From Clostridiales bacterium (lineage in GTDB: Bacteria > Bacillota > Clostridia > Oscillospirales > Ruminococcaceae), in assembly GCA_019423685.1 (NCBI GenBank), contig JAHZAY010000003.1, forward strand, positions 133,319 to 197,318: a stretch of 64,000 nt of DNA, in the 5' to 3' direction. Positions 1 to 9,398 of this stretch are shown piece after piece. The translations under genes and the position numbers were made by a program. Below the pieces are notes generated by a model, which was not told the origin of the DNA, searched no databases, and saw only the letters and a list, made by a program, of their open reading frames with translations. Every line of letters begins with the position of its first letter. Positions within the stretch are counted from its first letter, which is position 1.

Positions 1-2
1 AC

Positions 3-650
3 ATGCTCAAAGCGTGCAGCAGCCTGAGCGAGTACGCAAGCTATGCAAACGGCTTGACGCTGCTCAACCTCCACTCTGTTCCTCTGGACATATACCTCAA
101 CGACCTGCTGCACAACATGCAGATGATGCTGCGGCGCAGCGGAATCACCCTGCAATATCAGCTTCCAAAGGAACCGCTCAACGCCGTACTGGACCCCGAC
201 AAGCTGGTGGTTGTCCTTTCCAGCCTGATCTCCAACAGCGCCGCCTTTATGGAAGAGTCCGGCGATAACCGGAAAATTCAGGTGGAGGTGGAGGCCAGCA
301 AACATTCGATCCGTTTTGTCGTGTCGGACAATGGGCTGGGCATCCCGCCCGAAATTTTGCCCCAGGTCTTTGAGCCCTTTTTCACCTATGGCCGCAACGA
401 CCTGCAACACACCCACCTCGGGCTGGGGCTGACACTGTGCAAGCTGATTATCCGCCATCACGGCGGGGACATCTCGATTTTGTCGACACCAGAGCGCGGC
501 ACCACCGTCACCTTCACCATCTCCAGGGATCTAAAAGCTAAGGACGGGCAAAAGGTGACCTTCTGTGACAACTCGGTGGACTATATCAGCAACCGCTATT
601 CCCCGATGTACACCTATTTATCGGATGTCTGCGAGTGGATTAATCCATAA
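3..650 (+). CDS. Sensor histidine kinase, C-terminal part (5' end outside window)
   Basis: The 215 visible residues are the end of a two-component sensor kinase. The ATP-binding HATPase_c domain is clear: an N-box around residues 70-80 (SSLISNSAAF), a G1 box (DNGLGIPPE, near 109-117), an F-box region (VFEPFF) and a G2 box (GLGLTLCK). The residues before it resemble the end of a DHp dimerisation helix, but the phospho-acceptor His is not in view, so the true start lies upstream of base 1. The ATG at base 3 is probably internal. About 40 residues follow the kinase domain and match nothing I recognise. No response regulator is in the window, so the signal sensed is unknown. Confidence 0.85.
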   Translation: MLKACSSLSEYASYANGLTLLNLHSVPLDIYLNDLLHNMQMMLRRSGITLQYQLPKEPLNAVLDPDKLVVVLSSLISNSAAFMEESGDNRKIQVEVEASKHSIRFVVSDNGLGIPPEILPQVFEPFFTYGRNDLQHTHLGLGLTLCKLIIRHHGGDISILSTPERGTTVTFTISRDLKAKDGQKVTFCDNSVDYISNRYSPMYTYLSDVCEWINP

Positions 651-661
651 AAGTTTGTAAA

Positions 662-700
662 AAAGGATTCAGAGAACAATCAAAGTTCTCTGAATCCTTT
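662..700. terminator. Bidirectional terminator between kinase and fakA
   Basis: Two 16-base arms (AAAGGATTCAGAGAAC and its complement) flank a short loop, with A-rich and T-rich edges on both sides. It lies between two convergent genes and can serve both. Confidence 0.85.
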
Positions 701-720
701 TTATTTTCTGTATGCTTATT

Positions 721-2394
721 TTATTCAACCGAAATGATAAAGTAGTAAACCGGCTGTTTGCCCTCGATGAGGACAACCTCTGCGCTGTCTCCCAAACGCT
801 CGGCAACCGCTGCACGGATCTCCTCGGCCTGCTCTGCGGTGATGTCCTCACCATAGATCAGGGTGACAAAGTTTCCGTCCTTGTTTGGCGACTTTCTTAC
901 CAGGCTGTGGGTCAGCTTGACAACCGCCTTTTTCAAGTCGGTCTCCACAAAGGACATCTTGCCGTTTTCCAGCGCCAGCAGCTCGCCCTTCTTGATGTTG
1001 TGGCCCTCATAGTCGCTGTCCCGCGCTGCAAAGGTGATCGAACCGGTTCCAACCTTTTCATACGCTTTGACCATGTTCATCATGTTCTGCTTGCGGTCCA
1101 GTCCCGGATCAAAGGCAAGCATTGCAGACAGTCCCTGCGGTACGGTGCGGGTTTGCAGAACATACACCTTGCGGTCGGCAAGATTTGCCGCCTGCTCTGC
1201 CGCCATGATGATATTCTTGTTGTTGGGCAGTACAAAAACGCGCTTGGCTGCGGTGGCATGGATGGCCGAGAGGATATCTTCGGTGGATGGATTCATTGTC
1301 TGTCCGCCGCTGACCACATTGTCGACCCCGAGATCGGTAAACAGCTTTTTGACGCCCTCGCCCGCTGCAACCGCTACAAAGCCATATTCCTTGTCCGGGT
1401 CTACCGCCTTATACGGGAAGGCAGGCTGTCCTTCTGCCTGAAGGTCTACCAGCTTGTTGTTGTCGCCGTGCTGCACCTTCATGTTGTCGATCTTCATGTT
1501 GGTTAAGTATCCCAGCTTGAGCGCTGCCTGAATGGCGTTGCCCGGCTCGTTCGTGTGCACGTGACACTTGATGATTTCGTCGTCATCCACCACTACAACG
1601 CAGTCGCCGATCGACTCGAGATAGGCGCGCAGAGCCAATGGATCTGCATTCGGGTCTTCCTTGTTGATGATAAACTCGGTGCAGTAGCAGAAATGAATGT
1701 CCTCTTCGTTAAACTCGGCGGCAACTCCCTGAGCGCGCTTTTCCTTTGGCGCCTCCTGCTCCTCCTGAGATGGCACGATCTGGTCATTCTCAATCACCGA
1801 GAGCATACCTTTCCAGATGACCACAAAGCCCTGACCGCCTGCGTCCACAACGCCCGCCTTTTTGAGCACCGGCAGCTGCTCCGGTGTCTGCGCCAGCGCC
1901 TCCTCTGCGCTTGCCAGGATCGCTTTCCACATGGCGACCGGATCGCTCTCACCCTGTTCGGCAAGCTCGTTTGCGTGCTCCGAGGCAACGCGGGCGACGG
2001 TGAGGATGGTGCCCTCCGTCGGCTTCATAACCGCTTTATAAGCGGCTGCAACGCCCAGAGACAGCGCGTTTGCGATGTCCTTGCCGTCCGCTTCTTCCTT
2101 GCCCTCCAAGCCCTTGGAGAAACCTCTAAACAGAAGCGAAAGGATGACGCCGGAGTTTCCGCGCGCGCCGCGCAGCAGTGCGGAGGCTGCCTTTTTGGAG
2201 ACCTTTTCCACAGTCGGATCATCCTTGAGCATCTCCAGCTCCCGTTTGGCCGCATTGATGGTCATCGACATATTGGTGCCGGTGTCGCCGTCTGGTACAG
2301 GGAAAACATTGAGTGCGTCCACCTGCTGCCTGCAATTCGAAATGCTGTTTGCGCCAGAGATAAACGCATCTCTGAGCTGACTTCCCTTTATCAC
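721..2394 (-). CDS. fakA: Fatty acid kinase catalytic subunit FakA (DAK2/YloV family)
   Basis: FakA phosphorylates exogenous fatty acids bound to a FakB (DegV-type) partner, feeding phospholipid synthesis. The 557-residue protein has the DhaL-type nucleotide site near residues 29-41 (NVFPVPDGDTGTN), the G-rich RGNSGV segment, and the long C-terminal DegV-like half typical of YloV (usual length about 550). I place the start at a GTG (2392-2394) because AAGGAGT lies 9 bases upstream; the longer reading frame to 2433 has no ribosome site. The gene directly upstream in the operon is an Asp23/YloU homologue, the same pair as yloU-yloV in Bacillus. No fakB is in the window. The family name DAK2 is older; fatty acid kinase activity is inferred from S. 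aureus FakA. Confidence 0.88.
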   Translation of the reverse strand: MIKGSQLRDAFISGANSISNCRQQVDALNVFPVPDGDTGTNMSMTINAAKRELEMLKDDPTVEKVSKKAASALLRGARGNSGVILSLLFRGFSKGLEGKEEADGKDIANALSLGVAAAYKAVMKPTEGTILTVARVASEHANELAEQGESDPVAMWKAILASAEEALAQTPEQLPVLKKAGVVDAGGQGFVVIWKGMLSVIENDQIVPSQEEQEAPKEKRAQGVAAEFNEEDIHFCYCTEFIINKEDPNADPLALRAYLESIGDCVVVVDDDEIIKCHVHTNEPGNAIQAALKLGYLTNMKIDNMKVQHGDNNKLVDLQAEGQPAFPYKAVDPDKEYGFVAVAAGEGVKKLFTDLGVDNVVSGGQTMNPSTEDILSAIHATAAKRVFVLPNNKNIIMAAEQAANLADRKVYVLQTRTVPQGLSAMLAFDPGLDRKQNMMNMVKAYEKVGTGSITFAARDSDYEGHNIKKGELLALENGKMSFVETDLKKAVVKLTHSLVRKSPNKDGNFVTLIYGEDITAEQAEEIRAAVAERLGDSAEVVLIEGKQPVYYFIISVE

Positions 2395-2489
2395 GATTCT
2401 AACACTCCTTAACAAAAACAAAACTTTCCGCACAGAGTTGTATCCGCTCTGTACCCCTGCCGCCTGTGTGGGACAGGGCGCTTTGTGGT

Positions 2490-2840
2490 TTACTGCTTCA
2501 TATCGTCAACAAAGACGTTGACTTTGGCTACCTGAAGGCCGGTGGCCTCCTCTACCGTGTAGCGCACCTTGTTGACAATGCTCTTGACAATGGCCGAAAT
2601 GTTGACACCGTAGGTGACTGCGATGTGCAGATCAATGACCAGTCCTCCCGCGACGGTGCGAACTTTGACGCCCTTGTCCTGTGCCTCGTCCTTCTTTAAA
2701 ATATATCGGAGACCCTGAGAGGCCGTGCTCTCCACCATTCCCGCAACGCCAAAGCATTCCGATGCGGCATGGCCAACCAGGTTTGCGAAGTAATCCTGGG
2801 AAATCTCAATTGAGCCAAGATGATTCTCAAATTTAATCAT
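2490..2840 (-). CDS. Asp23/Gls24 family envelope stress protein (YloU-like)
   Basis: A 116-residue protein of the Asp23/Gls24 family, with the typical N-terminal IEISQDYFANLVGHAA region and the conserved DLHIAVTYGVNI segment. Members are abundant membrane-associated proteins linked to cell-envelope homeostasis; the exact role is not settled. It has a purine-rich ribosome site (AGAAAGGAA) upstream of its ATG and precedes fakA by about 95 bases, reproducing the conserved yloU-yloV order. It is probably co-transcribed with fakA. Confidence 0.88.
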   Translation of the reverse strand: MIKFENHLGSIEISQDYFANLVGHAASECFGVAGMVESTASQGLRYILKKDEAQDKGVKVRTVAGGLVIDLHIAVTYGVNISAIVKSIVNKVRYTVEEATGLQVAKVNVFVDDMKQ

Positions 2841-2904
2841 AAATCACACGTTCCTTTCTCGCACCTTGCCAGCGCTTTTTCAAGGCATAATTATCAATGA
2901 TATT

Positions 2905-2910
2905 ATTATA
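2905..2910 (-). promoter_or_regulatory. Candidate -10 box for the Asp23-fakA operon
   Basis: A perfect TATAAT on the minus strand, about 65 bases upstream of the Asp23 start, in an AT-rich stretch. No good -35 box is visible at the expected distance, so this is tentative. Confidence 0.35.
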
Positions 2911-3027
2911 CCTTATTTCCGTCTCTTTGGATAGGCTTTCCTTTTGTTTTTTCACCTTTTCATGCTTTATTTACAAATCTCCGGCAGCGCAAACCACAAA
3001 AATTAACAACCGTTACAATCGACTTTG

Positions 3028-4542
3028 TCACTGCCAGCTGCTCATGTTGTAAAACAGGTCGCTGCGGATGGCCACAATGTCCAGCGAGAACTCCCGGGAA
3101 AGGCAAAACGTGCCGTTTCGGAAGGCAAGCGGGATCACCGGGTACTCTGCAACAAATTGCTGTGCAAAGGCATCCCATCCCTCACCGGTCGTGTAGGCGG
3201 TCTGATAGGCTGCCAGCAGCGTCGACGAGGGGGAAACCCCATAGCCGTACCGCTCTCCGCGGGTCCACAGATGGCTCAAATTCATGTCGTCCGGCAGCAG
3301 GATCTCGCCGAGATACAGATCATAGGAGCTGCTGTCCAGCGCTGCAAAATATTCTTCCTGCGCCCGTCCATCCAGCGTGACCGTGATGCCCGCCTCGCCC
3401 AGCTGCGCAGCAATCTGGTTTGCCATCTGCACGCGGTCGGCCCCGTCGGTGCAGTACAGCAAGGTGAGCGTGAGATTTTCCGTCTCTCCCAGCAACTGCT
3501 TTGCCGCATCCAGGTCGCGCGTTTCGGAGGAAGCGGCGCCGAGCAACGAAAAGTTCGGGTGAACCGGAAGATTGGAGGGCTGCGCGGAGGTCGTCAGCGA
3601 GTTTTCGATCAGGTAGGCTCGGTCGAGCGCCTTGCTGATGGCCTGCCGCACCGACGCGTTGGCCGTCGAAGTGCGGCTTGGGTTGGCGCCCAGAAAGATC
3701 AATTGGTTGCTGACCACCGGATAGCTGCTGACCGAAAGACTGCCGATGTCGCCGGAAGCTCCCTCGATGTACAGGCAGTCAATGTTGCCCAGCTTTAAGC
3801 TGTAGGTCGCGACGTCCTTTTTCTCCAGCGAAACAAGCTCAATCTGCTCTATGCTGGACGCCTCTCCCCAGTAAGAGGGGTTGCGGGTCAAGGTGGCGCT
3901 GTTCTCTTCCTGTTTCGACACCTGGTAACGCCCTGTGCCGATATAGCTGCCACCGCTGAGCTTTGCAACCGGGAAGGTCAACAGATTTGCAAACAGTGCG
4001 TCTGCGGAGCTCAGGGTGATCTGGACGGTGTTGTCCGATACCGTGTGGGAAGAGATGCCGGTCAGCTGTTCGCGGTAATAGGACCCCTCCGCCATCGCCA
4101 TGGTCAGGCTGTCATCGAGTTGCTGGGCAGTCAGCGCCGTGCCATCGGTAAAGGTGACGCCCTGTTTCGGGGTCAATGTCCACTGGGTGCCCGAACCGGA
4201 AACGGTGGCCAATGCGGGCTGCGCCTCAAAGGTAGTGGAGAGGGTGACCGGCGAGTCGTACAGCAGCATCGCTGCCTTGCGGCTGTTGAGGTCCTGGCAG
4301 TTCCAGGGCGAAGCGACGATCGACGCATAATCTCCGGCCAGCCGCAGCTGCTGTGCATTGGTTTGGGTAGCTTGCGGCTGTGATGCAGTTTGCTGCTCCT
4401 GAGATTGGCCGACAGTCAGATTGGGGCTAAATGCCTGCTGCTCCTCGATGGTCTGCTGCCCACAACCGCCCAGCAGCAGCAACGCCGAGAGCAGCAGGGC
4501 GGCTATCTTTTTTATATGTTTAAAATCTCTATATATTCTCAT
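3028..4542 (-). CDS. ABC transporter solute-binding lipoprotein, family 5 (peptide/nickel type)
   Basis: A 504-residue extracytoplasmic solute-binding protein of the SBP_bac_5 (OppA/DppA) family. The N-terminus is a lipoprotein signal with lipobox LLGGC (Cys about residue 27), followed by a Q-rich linker. Family landmarks include the TLTPKQGVTFTDGTALTAQQL segment (given here only as TFTDGTALTAQQLDDSL) and the C-terminal region YDLYLGEI. No permease or ATPase gene is adjacent, so it is an orphan binding protein whose ligand (probably a peptide) cannot be named. ATG start with GAGGAA upstream. A second family-5 binding protein lies at 32824-34515. Confidence 0.85.
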   Translation of the reverse strand: MRIYRDFKHIKKIAALLLSALLLLGGCGQQTIEEQQAFSPNLTVGQSQEQQTASQPQATQTNAQQLRLAGDYASIVASPWNCQDLNSRKAAMLLYDSPVTLSTTFEAQPALATVSGSGTQWTLTPKQGVTFTDGTALTAQQLDDSLTMAMAEGSYYREQLTGISSHTVSDNTVQITLSSADALFANLLTFPVAKLSGGSYIGTGRYQVSKQEENSATLTRNPSYWGEASSIEQIELVSLEKKDVATYSLKLGNIDCLYIEGASGDIGSLSVSSYPVVSNQLIFLGANPSRTSTANASVRQAISKALDRAYLIENSLTTSAQPSNLPVHPNFSLLGAASSETRDLDAAKQLLGETENLTLTLLYCTDGADRVQMANQIAAQLGEAGITVTLDGRAQEEYFAALDSSSYDLYLGEILLPDDMNLSHLWTRGERYGYGVSPSSTLLAAYQTAYTTGEGWDAFAQQFVAEYPVIPLAFRNGTFCLSREFSLDIVAIRSDLFYNMSSWQ

Positions 4543-4656
4543 GCAAATTCCTCAACTGAATAGACCTTCGTTTTAAGCGAGCGGCGCCCCTTTTGTGGCT
4601 GGATAGCGGTTGCATTGCGCCGCAAAAATTGCCTTCCAACTTTTTCTTTCCCGCCA

Positions 4657-5427
4657 TCAATCGGATACTGCAATTCGCTCGATGGCCGTGGCGCGGCCGG
4701 TCTGCTGATCCAGAGTGATGAGCACACCATTGAGTTCGATGTCCTCGTGGTCATAGTCAAAGCGTGCCGGCATATTGGTGATAAACTTTTGGATGATGAT
4801 CTGCTTTTGCACGCCCAGCACCGAATTTTTTCCTCCGCACATCCCGGCGTCGGTCAGGTAGGCGGTGCCTTTGGGCAGGATGCGCTCATCGGCTGTCTGC
4901 ACATGGGTGTGAGTTCCAATCACTGCCGACACCCGTCCATCCAAATAATAGCCCAGCGCCTTCTTTTCGGAGGTCATCTCGGCGTGAAAATCCACCAAAA
5001 TATTGGGGGTATGGACCTCGCGCAGCAGCCGGTCAGCCGTCTCAAACGGATTTGCTACCGGCTCCATCCCCATCTGCCCCTGCAAGTTGAGGACGCACAG
5101 CTGCCAACGCAGCGCATCGAGGACAAACATTCCGCATCCCGGTACACTCTGGTGGTAATTTGCCGGGCGCAAAATTCCCTTTTGCTCCTCCAGCAGCGGG
5201 TAGATCTCCCTGCGCTTTAGGACGTGATTGCCGGTCGTGATGACATCCGCTCCGGCGTCAAAGAGCATCTGGGCGCTCTCCGGTGTAATGCCGTTTCCCT
5301 CGGCTGAATTTTCCCCGTTGATGATGCAGGCATCCGTCCCGTACAGCTTCTTTAGGCTGCGCAGGTGTCTGCCCACAAATTCGCAGCCGGACTTGCCGAC
5401 TACATCCCCCAAAAACAAAATCTTCAA
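4657..5427 (-). CDS. YmdB-like metallophosphoesterase (TIGR00282 family)
   Basis: A 256-residue calcineurin-like phosphoesterase. Metal-ligand motifs are present in order: GDVVG near the start, INGENSAEG, GADVITTGNH, DFHAEMTSEK and GTHTHVQTAD. Bacillus YmdB hydrolyses 2',3'-cyclic nucleotides and affects biofilm and sporulation decisions; the same activity is inferred here. The start is a TTG (5425-5427) preceded by GGAGGA with a 9-base gap, matching the usual N-terminus of the family; the longer frame begins with an unsupported GTG. It follows the CPBP-like gene by 48 bases and is probably in the same operon. Confidence 0.87.
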   Translation of the reverse strand: MKILFLGDVVGKSGCEFVGRHLRSLKKLYGTDACIINGENSAEGNGITPESAQMLFDAGADVITTGNHVLKRREIYPLLEEQKGILRPANYHQSVPGCGMFVLDALRWQLCVLNLQGQMGMEPVANPFETADRLLREVHTPNILVDFHAEMTSEKKALGYYLDGRVSAVIGTHTHVQTADERILPKGTAYLTDAGMCGGKNSVLGVQKQIIIQKFITNMPARFDYDHEDIELNGVLITLDQQTGRATAIERIAVSD

Positions 5428-5475
5428 TGCGCTCGTTCCTCCATCTGCAAATTGTATCCGCACAATTCTTTTATC

Positions 5476-6342
5476 TTAAATCAGCTTTTTCATGTGGCAG
5501 CGCCAAAAGGCCAGCGCGACAAAGACGGTGCACGCCACAATCGCGAGGACCGAAGCTGCCGCCCCTGCGCTGCCGCCGGTCAACAGATCGCCGCTGTCTG
5601 CCAACAGGTAATTTGCCAGCGCTGCTGGATTGGCCGAGGTGCCGATGTGGAGAACACCTCCAGAGATCGCCGCCCCCCACACGGAGTGCATCAGCGCCGC
5701 ATTCCATATATTGCCCGTCTCCACGGTGACAAGTGAAAAGAGCAGGCCCAACAGCATGTAAAAGACCAAGAGCTGTACAGCCTGCGCCACCGTCAATTGC
5801 TGGCCGATCAGCTGCACCACACTAAACAGCGCAGAATTGAGCAGTATGCCCGCAAGGCGGTTGATTCCCCGCTCAAAAGCAGACAACAGCATGCCGCGAA
5901 AGACCGCTTCCTGCACAATGCCGGCGGTCAGTCCCTGATAAAAGAGGGCACTAAAAAGCACCGCGCCGAGTTCGTCGGTCGAAAGGAAATTGATCTGCCA
6001 ATAGCCGGGGAGATTGATCAGCGCAATGCACACAAATCCCGGCAGCGCAAAGGCGACCACACACCACAGTGCGCGAAACCGCGGGGCGGCCATCCGGCAG
6101 TCTGCGGGCTTCAGTCCCAAAATCCGGCCACACAGCAACCGCAAGGTCAGCCAGACCATCAATCCGCAGCACAAAGCTGCTGCAAGGACGCACAGATCCG
6201 CAGGGAGTCCCACCTGCCGCAAGAGCTGACCTGCCAGCTGCGCAATCCCCTGTTCCAACAGCACCGCTGGCAGGACCAACAGCGAGAGCAAGATCCTGAT
6301 CCAACTTGGTTTGTTTGCCTGAGCCTTTCTTTCCTGTTTCAT
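5476..6342 (-). CDS. CPBP-family membrane protein with altered catalytic residues
   Basis: A 288-residue protein with about seven or eight membrane segments and a C-terminal CPBP (CAAX protease/bacteriocin-processing, Abi) domain. The family motif EExxxR appears as QEAVFR (Q144, E145, R149), the usual FxxxH of motif 2 appears as FSVVQ (Q177), and only the last His (H219, in MHSVWG) is kept. With one Glu and one His replaced by Gln, it may be an inactive or non-canonical member. ATG start with AAGGAG at 8 bases. It lies upstream of the YmdB-like gene in the same direction. Confidence 0.75.
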   Translation of the reverse strand: MKQERKAQANKPSWIRILLSLLVLPAVLLEQGIAQLAGQLLRQVGLPADLCVLAAALCCGLMVWLTLRLLCGRILGLKPADCRMAAPRFRALWCVVAFALPGFVCIALINLPGYWQINFLSTDELGAVLFSALFYQGLTAGIVQEAVFRGMLLSAFERGINRLAGILLNSALFSVVQLIGQQLTVAQAVQLLVFYMLLGLLFSLVTVETGNIWNAALMHSVWGAAISGGVLHIGTSANPAALANYLLADSGDLLTGGSAGAAASVLAIVACTVFVALAFWRCHMKKLI

Positions 6343-6518
6343 AGCGGCACTCCTTTCCCTGGTTTATGGATAGTGTACCATCCTATTCACAGAAAGTCTA
6401 CATTTGCCAAAAAACTTTTACAAATTTTTGATAAATGCTTGTCCCCGGTTTTGGCAAGTTCCCCACTTGTTTGCACGTCGCTGCAATCAGAAAAAAGGGG
6501 GCTGTCCGAGAATTGTTG

Positions 6519-7409
6519 CTACTGCGCGCGCACTAACTCCACCAAAGCCTGCATATCCTCAGGCAAGGGGCAATCCACCTGGATTTCCTCCCCGGTCACC
6601 GGCTGAGGGAAGGCGATGTGCCGGCAGTGCAGTGCCTGCCGTGCAATCCGCTCACTTTTTTGGCCATAGAGGCGATCCCCCAGTACCGGGCAGCCCAAAT
6701 AGGCCATGTGGACCCGAATCTGGTGGGTGCGCCCGGTCTCCAGCACAAAATCCACCAGACTCATCCCCGCTCCCTGCGCCAGCACGCGGTAGTTGGTCAC
6801 CGCCCGCTGGCCGTCCGGCGCGACAATCCGGCGCATCTCCTCGGGAAACTCCCTTCGGATCGGCGCGTCCACCCGTCCCTGTCTTTCGGGCGGACAGCCG
6901 CACAGGATGGCCTGATAGGTCTTGTGAAAGTTGTTGGTCACCTTGGCGGCGGCAAAACGGTTTTTTGCGACCAACACTGCGCCGCTCGTGTCTCGGTCCA
7001 GGCGGTTGAGCGGGCGGTACATCAGGTCCAGGCCGAGCTGGTCGCAGTGGGCGGCAAAGACATTGGCCAAGGTATCTGCGGCATGTCCGCAGGATTGGTG
7101 GCAGGGCATATCCGCCGGCTTATTAAAGACCAGCAGGTCGTCGTCTTCGTAGGGAATTTCCACCCGGCGGTTGGAGCGAATGAAGTGCTCCACCCCATGT
7201 TCTTCACTGTCGATAAAGGTGACCGACAAGGTGTCGCCCGCATGCAGCAGATCGATGGTGCGTGCGTGGGCACCGTTAATCTGCATTCCCTGCGGATAAT
7301 GTTTGAGCTTGACGATGGTGCGGGTGGAGTAGCCGTGCTGCTGTTTGAGGTATCGCTCCACCGTCTGACCATCATGGTCAGCGGAGATCGGGTAATCGAT
7401 GGTGCGCAT
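6519..7409 (-). CDS. RluA-family RNA pseudouridine synthase
   Basis: A 296-residue RluA/RluD-type enzyme that converts uridine to pseudouridine in rRNA or tRNA. An S4-like RNA-binding region covers about residues 15-75. The catalytic motif is NRLDRDTSGAVLVAKN, with the active-site Asp in RLDRDTSG. Further family blocks are ETGRTHQIRVHMAYLG and the CPVLGDRLYG region. ATG start with AAAGGAT upstream. Which uridine is modified cannot be read from sequence. Confidence 0.9.
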   Translation of the reverse strand: MRTIDYPISADHDGQTVERYLKQQHGYSTRTIVKLKHYPQGMQINGAHARTIDLLHAGDTLSVTFIDSEEHGVEHFIRSNRRVEIPYEDDDLLVFNKPADMPCHQSCGHAADTLANVFAAHCDQLGLDLMYRPLNRLDRDTSGAVLVAKNRFAAAKVTNNFHKTYQAILCGCPPERQGRVDAPIRREFPEEMRRIVAPDGQRAVTNYRVLAQGAGMSLVDFVLETGRTHQIRVHMAYLGCPVLGDRLYGQKSERIARQALHCRHIAFPQPVTGEEIQVDCPLPEDMQALVELVRAQ

Positions 7410-7485
7410 ATCGGATCCTTTCTATGATTTACAAAACTTTCTTTTGGCCTGTCCGCTGCAACAATCTGCCGCAACCCAAAGCCGC

Positions 7486-7517
7486 AAAAAGGAACCTCGC
7501 AAAGAGGTTCCTTTTTT
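7486..7517. terminator. Terminator downstream of lipoprotein gene
   Basis: Stem AAGGAACCTC / GAGGTTCCTT with a GCAAA loop, flanked by A-run and T-run. On the minus strand it ends the lipoprotein transcript at 7548. Confidence 0.85.
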
Positions 7518-7547
7518 GTTCCATCTTTTCGTGGGTTCTAGCCTTTT

Positions 7548-8528
7548 TTATGCCGCAGCGTCAAAATCCGGGAATTCGATCTCGATGTCCTGGTTGCGGT
7601 CGGCAATCACTGCGTGGATGGTCATGTCCATGCTGCAGGTTTCCGGGATCGAATTGGTGTCCACGCTCAGACTTCCGGCGAGGGTATCGACCAGGTCGCG
7701 CAGTGCAAATTCGATCTGCATCTTCATTGTCTGATCGTTGATGGCGCTGTCCTGAATCAGCATATCGCAGCTCAGGCCCTTGATTTGCAGGCTCTCGAAC
7801 AGCTTGCGCTCCATCTCCACAATCATCTGTACCTGCTGGTCGATCAGTGCGTCGATCTGTTCGTCATCCATCTGCAGGCCATCGGTTCCTCCCATGCTTG
7901 CGAGCATGGTGTCCATCTGTTCGCGCACCGACTGACGCAGCTGCTCCTCCATATTGGGCAACAGCTCGTCGTTCATCATGCTGCGCATCTGCTCCTGCAT
8001 CTGTCCGAGCTGCTCTTGCGGCATGGTGAAGCTCACCCGCAGGCCGTTTTCCTCTTCGCTAAATGCAAAGTCCTCGGCTGCGCTGGCGCCGTCGACGTAA
8101 ATCTGGGCGCTCTCCTCCTGCCCGAGGGTCATCAACTTCTCATAGTCCATCCCCGCTGTGGCAGAGGGCGCCTCGATGTAGGTTCCGGTGGAAGGGTCCA
8201 GGGTGTAGGTCTTGCCATCCAGCTGATAAGTTTCGGTATCCATCGAATTTCCCATCAACTCGCCGGTGATCTTCATCGCCATAGTCTGCATCTGATCCTT
8301 GAAGGCACCCTCCATCTCGATATCCATCGGGATGGTGTCTGCCCCCAGGGCGATATTCCCGCTGACCTGCGCTGTGAGCCGTCCGCTCTCGATGGCCGCA
8401 TTCTGGCGCATGGCCTCCCCCATCTGTTCGATCGCCTTTTCCTTGTTCATGCCACAGCCCGCAAGCGCAAGGCAGAACGCCAAGACGACAGCCACTCCGG
8501 CAAAAAATCTTCCTCTGTTTCCTTTCAT
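7548..8528 (-). CDS. Lipoprotein of unknown function (DUF6612-like)
   Basis: A 326-residue predicted lipoprotein: signal segment followed by lipobox LALAGC (Cys about residue 25). The mature part contains the pattern of repeated threonine-rich beta strands with 'YQLDGKTYTLDPSTGTYIEA', split here as YQLDGKTYTLD then PSTGTY, which suggests a LolA/DUF6612-like half-barrel fold. A helix-rich middle (residues about 160-230) is rich in Met, Gln and Glu. AAGGAGG lies 8 bases before the ATG. No functional prediction beyond a cell-surface lipid- or ligand-binding role is justified. Confidence 0.7.
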   Translation of the reverse strand: MKGNRGRFFAGVAVVLAFCLALAGCGMNKEKAIEQMGEAMRQNAAIESGRLTAQVSGNIALGADTIPMDIEMEGAFKDQMQTMAMKITGELMGNSMDTETYQLDGKTYTLDPSTGTYIEAPSATAGMDYEKLMTLGQEESAQIYVDGASAAEDFAFSEEENGLRVSFTMPQEQLGQMQEQMRSMMNDELLPNMEEQLRQSVREQMDTMLASMGGTDGLQMDDEQIDALIDQQVQMIVEMERKLFESLQIKGLSCDMLIQDSAINDQTMKMQIEFALRDLVDTLAGSLSVDTNSIPETCSMDMTIHAVIADRNQDIEIEFPDFDAAA

Positions 8529-8612
8529 CCTTAAAGCCTCCTTTTTTTGAACTGATCCTTTCTCTCTTTTTGCACAGCGGATAAAGCTATTCTCTCAATT
8601 TAGATTTTTCCG

Positions 8613-9380
8613 CTATTTGCTGTTTTTATAGTACAGGATGCGCAATCCCTTGAGCAACAGATTGGGGTCCTGTACAATTTGGTGCTTGCAGTACGGCGTC
8701 ACCTTCTGCGAAAGGCCGCCGGTGGCGATGACCTGCACCTTCTGGCCCAATTCCTCCTGAATGCGCTCGATCATCCCGTCGAGCATCGAGGCATTGCCGT
8801 AAATCATGCCGCTGTCCATCGCGTCGATGGTGTTGCGGCCGATGACACTTTTGGGAGGAATCAAATCGATGTGCGGCAGAAGGGATGCGCGGCTGGACAG
8901 GGCCTCCAGCGAGAGGCGCAATCCCGGCATAATCGCTCCGCCGACAAACTCTTCCTTGTCGTTGATGACCGAAATGGTGGTTGCTGTACCCATGTCCACA
9001 ACCAGCAGCGGAAGAGGATACTCATGAATGGCGGCCACCGTATCCGCTACCCGGTCCGCCCCCAGCGAGGCGGGGTTATCCAACTTGATGTTGAGTCCGG
9101 TTTTGAGTCCCGGCCCCACTACCAGAGGCTTTTTTCCTGTGATGATGCGCAGCGCCGCCTTCATCACGCTGGTCAGCTGCGGCACTACTGAGGAGATGAT
9201 CGATCCCTCCATCTCGCGGGCGCTGTAGCCGTGCAGGTTTAAAATCTGGTAGATCTCCACCGCATACTGTTCCTCGGTTCGGCGCGCATCGGTGGCCACC
9301 CGCGCAGTAAACTCTATTTTATCATTTTCAAAGCCGCCGATCACGACGTTGCTGTTGCCGATATCAATTGCCAGAATCAT
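8613..9380 (-). CDS. coaX: Type III pantothenate kinase
   Basis: CoaX phosphorylates pantothenate, the first step of CoA synthesis. The 255-residue length is typical. Motifs are the N-terminal DIGNSN phosphate loop (5-10), GADR (107-110), DMGTATT (129-135) and the GG-x-IMPG block (147-153). Type III enzymes are not inhibited by CoA and need a monovalent cation. The gene lies 18 bases after an ECF S-component and is divergent from coaBC, so pantothenate uptake and three CoA steps sit together. Confidence 0.95.
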   Translation of the reverse strand: MILAIDIGNSNVVIGGFENDKIEFTARVATDARRTEEQYAVEIYQILNLHGYSAREMEGSIISSVVPQLTSVMKAALRIITGKKPLVVGPGLKTGLNIKLDNPASLGADRVADTVAAIHEYPLPLLVVDMGTATTISVINDKEEFVGGAIMPGLRLSLEALSSRASLLPHIDLIPPKSVIGRNTIDAMDSGMIYGNASMLDGMIERIQEELGQKVQVIATGGLSQKVTPYCKHQIVQDPNLLLKGLRILYYKNSK

Positions 9381-9398
9381 CTTTGTGCTCCCCTTTCG

